DNA of 64,000 nt. Origin: Lingula anatina. Lineage: Eukaryota > Brachiopoda > Lingulata > Lingulida > Lingulidae. The stretch's first letter is position 1; each line of letters opens with the position of its first letter. The notes below the pieces were generated by a model, which was given only the letters and a program-made list of their open reading frames with translations, was not told where the DNA came from and searched no databases. Positions 58,293-64,000 of the stretch are shown in pieces. The stretch covers positions 6,147-70,146 of the forward strand of contig NW_019776018.1 of the NCBI RefSeq assembly GCF_001039355.2. The letters run 5' to 3'. The position numbers and the translations under genes are program-made.

Positions 58293-59931
58293 CTGAAGCA
58301 CTATGTTATCAGGTTGCGACATATTCAGGAAATGTAGACGTTATGAGATGTAGACGTCAGAAACGCAGAGCAGAAAAATAAAGGCAAAACATGCAACGAT
58401 AGTACTCTGGAATTATGCGTTGTTTTCTTTTCAAAAACCTAACATTACAATTTACAACACAACAACTGGTGATGAGGATAAAAGAACTATTGTGAACAGA
58501 TGTAAACAACATGGCAGCAATCCAGTTACAACCTCTGCCATACGAACCATTTGATTGCCGCTCAGAGGGAAAGTGTATTAGATGGGCGATATGGTTACGG
58601 AGATTGGAATCCAATGTATTCAACAGGTGCGGCATAGTTAACCCTGTGTAGAAGAAGGGCCTGCTTTTAATGTATGGTGGGTTGGAATGATCTGAATGAC
58701 ATCGTGGACAGCTTTGACCAAACCCTACTTGAACCTATAGAGGCTATGCCAGAAACTGAAGATAGACAAGCAGTACCGGGACAAAACGTATACGCATGCC
58801 TCACTGTGGCTATCACCGCACACTTTAATCCGCATGCTTACGTTGAATTCCAGCGATACTTATTTAAAAGGACACTACAGGATACACCTAACATTGACGA
58901 TTTTTACTATACGCTCAAGCAGCTAGTGGAAACCTGTCAATATGCGCAGCCAAATGCAGAGATAAAATCTCAGATCATAATGGGATGTAGACTAGATAAG
59001 GTACATGACAAAGGATTGAGAGATCCAGATGTAACCTTAGATCAACTTCTACAATACGCACGGAACCTAGAAGTCACATATGCACATTCCCAAATGATTA
59101 AAAGCCAAACAGTCAACACTGTTCATAAAGCTAAGCAACAATTAACGACCAAACGTCACCCTGCCAAGCACCAAACTAAGAAACACACTTTCAATCAACC
59201 AGAGCCAGCAACCTGTAACAAAAACTGCAAGAACAAGTGTCGTAATTGTGGAGGTCAGTGGCCACATCAGGGTGGACACACTTGCCATAGCTGCGGTAAG
59301 CAGAATCACTTCACAGCAGTTTGTTTATCAAAACCACGAGTAAACAACATTGAAATTGAGGATGACGTCGAGTACACCTACAAACTAAACATGAAGAGCC
59401 AAGTCTCCTCGCCATATTTTAAGGTCAAAGTTGATGACAGTTACATTACCATAATGGCAGATTCGGGTGCAAGTGTCAACATTCTCTCTGAGAAAGATTA
59501 CCTCTCCATGAAACACCCGCCCTAGCTCTAGTATTCTTCAGCAAGTTATGATAGATATGATGACATTCTCTCAAGTGTTTGCAGTATTATTATATTTTAA
59601 TTAACTACTAGTATATCTCTTTACTTATTGCCAAAGACTGAATGAATAACTTTCATACAATGCTATACATTCATAACAGACTAAAAAAAAAAACCTTTGC
59701 TCAATTTTATAAACGTTATAGACTAGACCTACATACTGTAGTTGCATGCCTCTTTATTCAAGGTGGGGAGGAATTTAATGTTTTAGCTGAAGTGCTAAGG
59801 TTTAGAATATCAGGTCACAACGTAATCGCGAGATTTAGACGTCACGAGATGTAGATGTCAGAAACGCAGCGCAGAAAAATAAAGGTTAAACGTGTATTGA
59901 CAGTACTCTGGAAATTTGCGTACAACAAAAC
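58285..59931 (+). mobile_element. Internally deleted Ty3/gypsy-type LTR element
   Basis: Two related LTRs, about 58285-58465 and 59779-59931, both beginning TGTTTTAGCTGAAG and sharing TGTAGAtGTCAGAAACGCAG and AGCAGAAAAATAAAGG-like segments (polyadenylation signal). The right copy is shorter through a deletion. A purine-rich tract (AGGTGGGGAGGAATTT, about 59761-59776) lies directly before the right LTR, as for a polypurine tract. Between them only gag and the start of a protease remain; reverse transcriptase, RNase H and integrase are absent. Confidence 0.7.
58511..59525 (+). pseudogene. gag-protease fragment of a Ty3/gypsy retrotransposon
   Basis: A gag-like start (MAAIQLQPLPYEPFDC at 58511) is followed after a frame break by the open frame from 58674, which has a gag core, two Cys-rich knuckles (CRNCGGQWPHQGGHTC and CHSCGKQNHFTAVC, the latter a CCHC box), then an aspartyl protease start with the DSGAS active-site motif near 59461-59475. 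The frame stops about 15 codons after the motif, so the protease is incomplete. No pol remains. Confidence 0.68.
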
Positions 59932-60823
59932 ACATGTATGCTGAAAAAAGTGAAAAAATGCATAACTTCCCATTTTATGCATATTCATCAGTTCTGAAAG
60001 TTTCAAGCCTGAAGGTAAAACAGTTTTCCACTTAGCCTGTTATCGTGAAAGTGCATGGCGACGGCAATGGCGATGTTGACAACACATGCAGGTGACGGCT
60101 ATATGTACAGACACATCTGTGTCTGTCTGTACATAAAAAGGACAGAAAAAGAAAACTTGAGCCATCTTACCCATCTTCATAATACAAAAATTAAAAATAT
60201 TGAAATGTTTATTACATATGACATTAAAACAATGAACATGAAAGTTAACTCGTATTTCAATTATATTAAAAAATATAAATCCCAAAATGGAATTAAAAAT
60301 GGTTAAAAACTTTAAGAAAACTCACATGTTAAAAACATTAATAATAAAACCAGCATAAAAGAGCCTTCAATTTCAGCCCTTAAAACCTTTTGTTTTTTGA
60401 CAATTTAACTGGAGAGGCCCAGGGAATCAGACATTGGGCAGCTTATAATGATACATTTTCACACTTTCTTATGCCTAATGAAAGAAATGACCTCATTGTA
60501 CACTTATAAAATATTAATATTATTTCATTTGTTTCTAAAATAGCCACGTCACTGATAAAACTTATTTAGCAACTACATTCATCCGTATATTGTTTCCGTC
60601 ACTGGAGGTTCTCGAGATTTTCTGAAATAAACCCAAGGAATACATCAGCAAAATAACTAGAAACAAGGCAGCAAAGCTGGCAAATGTACAGACAAAAAAC
60701 AGAAAATAAAGATGCAAAAAAGGTCATTTTGTCAATTTTGATGCAATAANTCATCTTTATTTTAGTAAATCTGATCACCCCTGTGAATTTCAAGACAATT
60801 GGCCAATTGATTTTCCTTGAAAT
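59932..60823. other. Repeat-derived intergenic DNA
   Basis: Contains a partial copy (about 59935-60140) of the repeat found at 60824-61403, including the GCGACGGC-rich end and a TATGTACAGACACA inverted repeat (about 60102-60135). The lone N at 60750 marks another contig join. No gene seen. Confidence 0.45.
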
Positions 60824-61403
60824 GTGTTATCAGTGTTGCACATATGCTGAAATAGTGAAAAAACAGCATAACTTCCAAAAAATGCCCCGATCAGGCTGAT
60901 TTTCGAACTTGACCTGCGTATTGAGAATATTCATCAGTTCTGTAAGTTTCAAGCCAAAAGGTAAAACGATTTTTCACTTATCATGTTATCGTTGTTGCAT
61001 TTATGCTGAAAAAAATGAAAAAATAGCATAACTTCCACAAATATGGCCCAATCATGCTGATTTTCGAACTTGACCTGCGTATTATGAATATTCATCGGTT
61101 CTGTAAGTTTCAAGCCAAAAGGTAAAACGGTTTTTCACTTATCGTGTTATAGGTGTTGCATTTATGCTGAAAAAATGAAAAAAATAGCATAACTTCCACA
61201 AATATGGCCCGATCATGCTGATTTTCAAACTTGACCTGCGTATAATGAATATTCATCAGTTTTGAAAGTTTCAAGCTGAAATGAAAAACAGTTTTCCACT
61301 TATTGTGTTATCGGTAAAAGTGCACGGCGACGGCGACGACGGCAACAACGACGACAGACGCAGATGACGGCTATATGTACAGACACATCTGTGTCTGTAC
61401 ATA
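60824..61403. repeat. Tandem repeat, about 160-bp unit, three copies
   Basis: The landmark GTTGCA recurs at 60835, 60994 and 61155 (periods 159 and 161). Each unit holds GCATAACTTCC, TTTCAAGC and GGTAAAAC-type segments. The array ends in a GCGACGGCGACG-rich segment and a 14-bp perfect inverted repeat (TATGTACAGACACA, mirrored) at 61374-61403. Confidence 0.75.
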
Positions 61404-61788
61404 AAAAGGTTAATTCTATCAAGCCAGGAGCATAGTGGAAGAGTACAGAGAGTAGAAAAATTGGATTGAGGAAGGTATGTATAATAGTTATGCATTGGAT
61501 CATTTATCAACTGAAAATGAGAAAATTGATCTAATTCTGTAGTGTACATTGTAAACATCATATCTATATAACTTTTAATAAGTAATAAATTATAATGTAT
61601 ACTTCCCTTTTAGCCAACAAAGAAACAAGGATACAGAATGCAGTTAAATGAAGTTGAATCTAAAAAAAAACATTTACATTTCATTTAATTTTTGGTTTGT
61701 GGTTTATTAAATATTATCTATAAAATTTAATCTGTCCTTACTGTGTTACTTGAACAAATGGATATTTGTTGAAAAATTGTTTATTTCA
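61404..61788. other. AT-rich intergenic DNA
   Basis: No gene, RNA or recognisable repeat seen. Confidence 0.4.
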
Positions 61789-62002
61789 GGTGATCCTAAA
61801 GAGTAGACAACATACAGAACCTGGCATGACAAGACTGGAAGGGACAGACTTTGCTGTGAATATCTTTAGTTGGTGGCTCATCGAAACTCACAAAGTGTAC
61901 CAAAAAGTCAAGTACCTTTGTGATAAAGAAGTTACTAGAGAGTTTTTTCAGCCCACAAGAAATGTCACCAACAGTTTCTTTTGTGAAGGATTCTCTAGCT
62001 GA
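61789..62002 (+). CDS. Possible orphan exon or transposon remnant
   Basis: An open stretch of about 70 codons follows an acceptor-like TTTATTTCAG (ending 61788) and ends in TGA. It contains RLEGTDFAVNIFSWWLIETH and is hydrophobic and aromatic-rich. I do not recognise the family. Its position beside MULE-type sequence makes a transposon remnant the likeliest source. No second exon could be placed. Confidence 0.25.
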
Positions 62003-62769
62003 AAGAGATGTGCAGAGTAAGTTTTAAAATAGAACATCACCAACAGCAAGTTGATTATATCATTCAACAATTCTTTAAATTTTGTAATTATTCTCAAGTA
62101 TATGTTGAAAATAAGTGAATGCAGCCATAAACCCAACATCACATAGATGTGTAAGGAATGTATATAAAGTATTCTTCAAAGCAGTTTTAGCACTTTGTTT
62201 TTTTTTTTTTAATCCAAGACATTTTTTCTGCCTAACTTTCTACCTTTTCTAATATGAACAATAAACACTTGAACTTGATTTTAGGACTTATCAAACAGTA
62301 ATGTGTATTTTGAAATGTTTTTTGTCCTCCACATGGATGTTTAGCTTTGTGCAGTGTGGTGAATTTATTGGACTTTATGGTGTACTCTTTTTTTAGATGG
62401 ACAGAGCAGGACAGGATGAGTAAACAAGAGAAATGTGTCAGAAAGATGTAAAGACGAGAAATATGGACATGGCTTGGATTTTGCTGATTTTGTTTGACTT
62501 TTTAATTTGATTAATAAAGCACAATATATGACTGTAATTTCTTGTTTGTTGTTGATTAACAGATTTAACAATATTTCTGTTCAGTGACAGTACAGTTTCC
62601 AAAGGATAATTTCAACTTTTCTAACGTGCTTAATAAAATTTTAAGATGTTGGCACATGTCTTCAAATGTAACTCAAAACCTGTCTTTGTAGAATTAATAT
62701 CAACAGATTGAAAAACATGCGAGTAGAATTTAAATTGTGTTATAAAATAATTAAATTAGTGTGAAGGAA
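62003..62769. other. AT-rich intergenic DNA
   Basis: No gene recognised. Confidence 0.4.
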
Positions 62770-63000
62770 ACATGCAAAAAGGTATGCAAAAAGTGCGCAG
62801 GAAGTATGCAAAAAGTATGCAGGAGGTGTGCAAGAAGTATGCAGGAAGTGTGCAAGAAGTACGCAGGATGTGTGCAAAAAGTACACAGAAGGTGTGCAAG
62901 ATGTGCACAGAAGGTGTGCAAGAAGTGTGCTGGTTGTGGTGTTGGGGGGTGTACAGGAAATGTGCAGGAGATGTGCAAAGAGTATGCGGGAGGTGTGTAT
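62770..63000. repeat. Minisatellite, 11-bp unit
   Basis: Variants of TGCAAGAAGTG and TGCAGGAAGTA repeat for about 230 bp on the plus strand. All three plus frames and two minus frames stay open because the unit contains no stop codons, which explains the Cys/Lys-rich and His/Thr-rich frames seen there. Confidence 0.8.
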
Positions 63001-63259
63001 TTTACCATGCAAATGAGGAGTGCTGCGCATGCGCAGAAACCCTTACTGTGAATGTGCTGCGCATATGAAGAAACAGTGTGCGGGAAGCTTAAAATTTTGC
63101 TAAGGGAAACTCTTAGCCTAAAAAGTAATCTTTAAAATGATTCAAATATAAAAAAACACCAAACGTGAAATAATATATTAAAACATAATTAATACATGCA
63201 TTAGATTCAAAGACAATCAACGAGTCCAAGAATTTGGTGCAGAAAAAAGGGTGAATTGT

Positions 63260-63850
63260 GCATTTTTTACCTACAAGCATGAAATTTGGCACAGTGGTAG
63301 AGAATGAAATTCTAAGCAATTTTGGATATATGGGCATGTCTGGAAATTCCAATATGGCCGCCAATTCCAATATGGCCACCACAAATACTCTTTTCAATGA
63401 AAACCTCTAATATATAGTCCTATAATGGTTTAAAATATCATTTTATAGCTGGAAAATTTCATGCTATGAATGAATTATCAATATCCGCTTCTACAGGTGT
63501 ATAGAATTCCAAAATGGCCTCCAAAAGAAAAATAAGCAGTCTACTTACTCAAAATATGCAGTAGTTTTGTGAAATCATTAAGCACTTACAATTACAAGCA
63601 TAAAAATTGGCACAGTTGTGGAGAACATGATTCTAAGCAACATTGGATATAGGGGCATATCTGAAAATTCCAATATGGCAGTCAATTTCAATATGGCCCC
63701 CAAAATACCCTTTCAAGGTAAAAGTTATTTGTATAGACTTTGATGAAAATATCATCTAATGGTTAGAAAATACCATAGTATGTATGTAGCATCAGTATCT
63801 GCCATTTTAGGTTTTAAAATTCCAAAATGGCCTCCAAAAGTCAGTGGGCC
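63260..63850. repeat. Direct repeat, two units of about 330 bp
   Basis: Unit 1 (about 63260-63535) and unit 2 (about 63590-63850) share ACAAGCAT...TTGGCACAGT, GATTCTAAGCAA-like, TTCCAATATGGC and TTCCAAAATGGCCTCCAAAAG segments in the same order. Each unit ends in AAAATGGCCTCC motifs. No coding sequence. Confidence 0.6.
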
Positions 63851-64000
63851 ACAAGTATTGAATTGTAATCACTCGTGAAAAGGCACGTGGGCTTTGCAAC
63901 TGTTACTACCTGTATAATCAGCATATTCCTACTTGTGCAGGAGCTATTCTACAGAGTTTGTAAAAAAGCATCAAGCATGATACATTTATTATGTACTGAA

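Larger units (their letters stand above)
53880..58300 (+). mobile_element. Degenerate array of a MULE-like transposon, three direct copies
   Basis: Three imperfect direct copies of the same coding region can be followed: about 53880-55300, 55310-56405 and 56826-58300. Shared landmarks are the GGAAGCCATTTCATCGATGA block (54290, 56832; deleted in the middle copy), the GCATCAACCA block (about 54884, 56001, 57454) and the CTTTGG...ACATTTCTTGTCATC block (about 55245, 56350, 57770). Each is broken by stops and frameshifts. The copies are spaced about 1.1-1.45 kb. The middle copy is interrupted by a satellite and followed by the N run. Confidence 0.65.

Noticed and set aside
58285-59931. Endogenous retrovirus
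   Set aside because: Gag with two knuckles and a DSGAS protease inside short LTRs fits a Ty3/gypsy retrotransposon. No envelope-like frame is present, and most of pol is missing.
62770-63000. CRISPR-like array
   Set aside because: The units are contiguous with no spacers, and the genome is eukaryotic.
62740-63068. Long Cys/Lys-rich and His/Thr-rich frames on both strands
   Set aside because: They are by-products of an 11-bp minisatellite without stop codons. There is no start context, splice sites or domain.

Overview
The window is genomic DNA from an intron-rich, AT-rich animal, most likely a marine invertebrate. It has spliced genes with GT-AG introns, a KIAA0232 homologue, a Deltex-type ubiquitin ligase with macro and KH-like modules, invertebrate-type MULE and Ty3/gypsy fragments, and many short inverted-repeat elements. 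The species cannot be settled from the sequence. Isolated single N characters at 12157, 20427, 26574, 35944 and 60750, and a 39-base N run at 56784-56822, mark contig joins. Four of the single-N joins are flanked by near-identical overlapping sequence, which is typical of a highly heterozygous genome whose alleles or recent duplicates were placed end to end.

Region 1 (about 1-16.9 kb, minus strand) is one nine-exon gene, a KIAA0232 homologue. Its reconstructed coding exons sum to 5190 nt (1729 codons plus stop) with all phases agreeing. Its last exons encode a tandem CCCH zinc-finger pair. The large second coding intron holds an assembly duplication (9.73-12.06 kb against 12.16-14.51 kb) and several miniature inverted-repeat elements.

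Region 2 (about 17-49.7 kb, plus strand) is a tandem cluster of two related gene types. Type A encodes an RRM-like N-terminus, a KH-like segment, a long Ser-rich linker, a second KH-like block, a macro domain and a C-terminal RING finger. Type B encodes an RRM-like N-terminus, two KH-like blocks, a macro domain and, in the complete copy B2, two RING fingers followed by a Deltex C-terminal (DTC) domain. Copies of A are split over contig joins (19.3-20.4, 22.7-26.6, 26.6-28.5 and 35.9-37.9 kb). B1 (30.5-35.1 kb) stops before the RINGs and DTC; B2 (40.6-49.7 kb) is complete. The module set is that of the vertebrate PARP9-DTX3L pair and PARP14 but placed in single polypeptides. IRF/ISRE-like motifs lie in the leaders of A and B, so I infer an innate-immune ubiquitin/ADP-ribose signalling cluster.

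Region 3 (about 50-64 kb) is repeat-rich: a long-hairpin MITE, a 226-bp MITE that is an inverted copy of one at 15.3 kb, three degenerate direct copies of a MULE-like transposase region, a GCCAGA-rich 60-bp satellite, an internally deleted Ty3/gypsy element with LTRs, a 160-bp tandem repeat, a minisatellite and a 330-bp direct repeat. I see no convincing host gene there.
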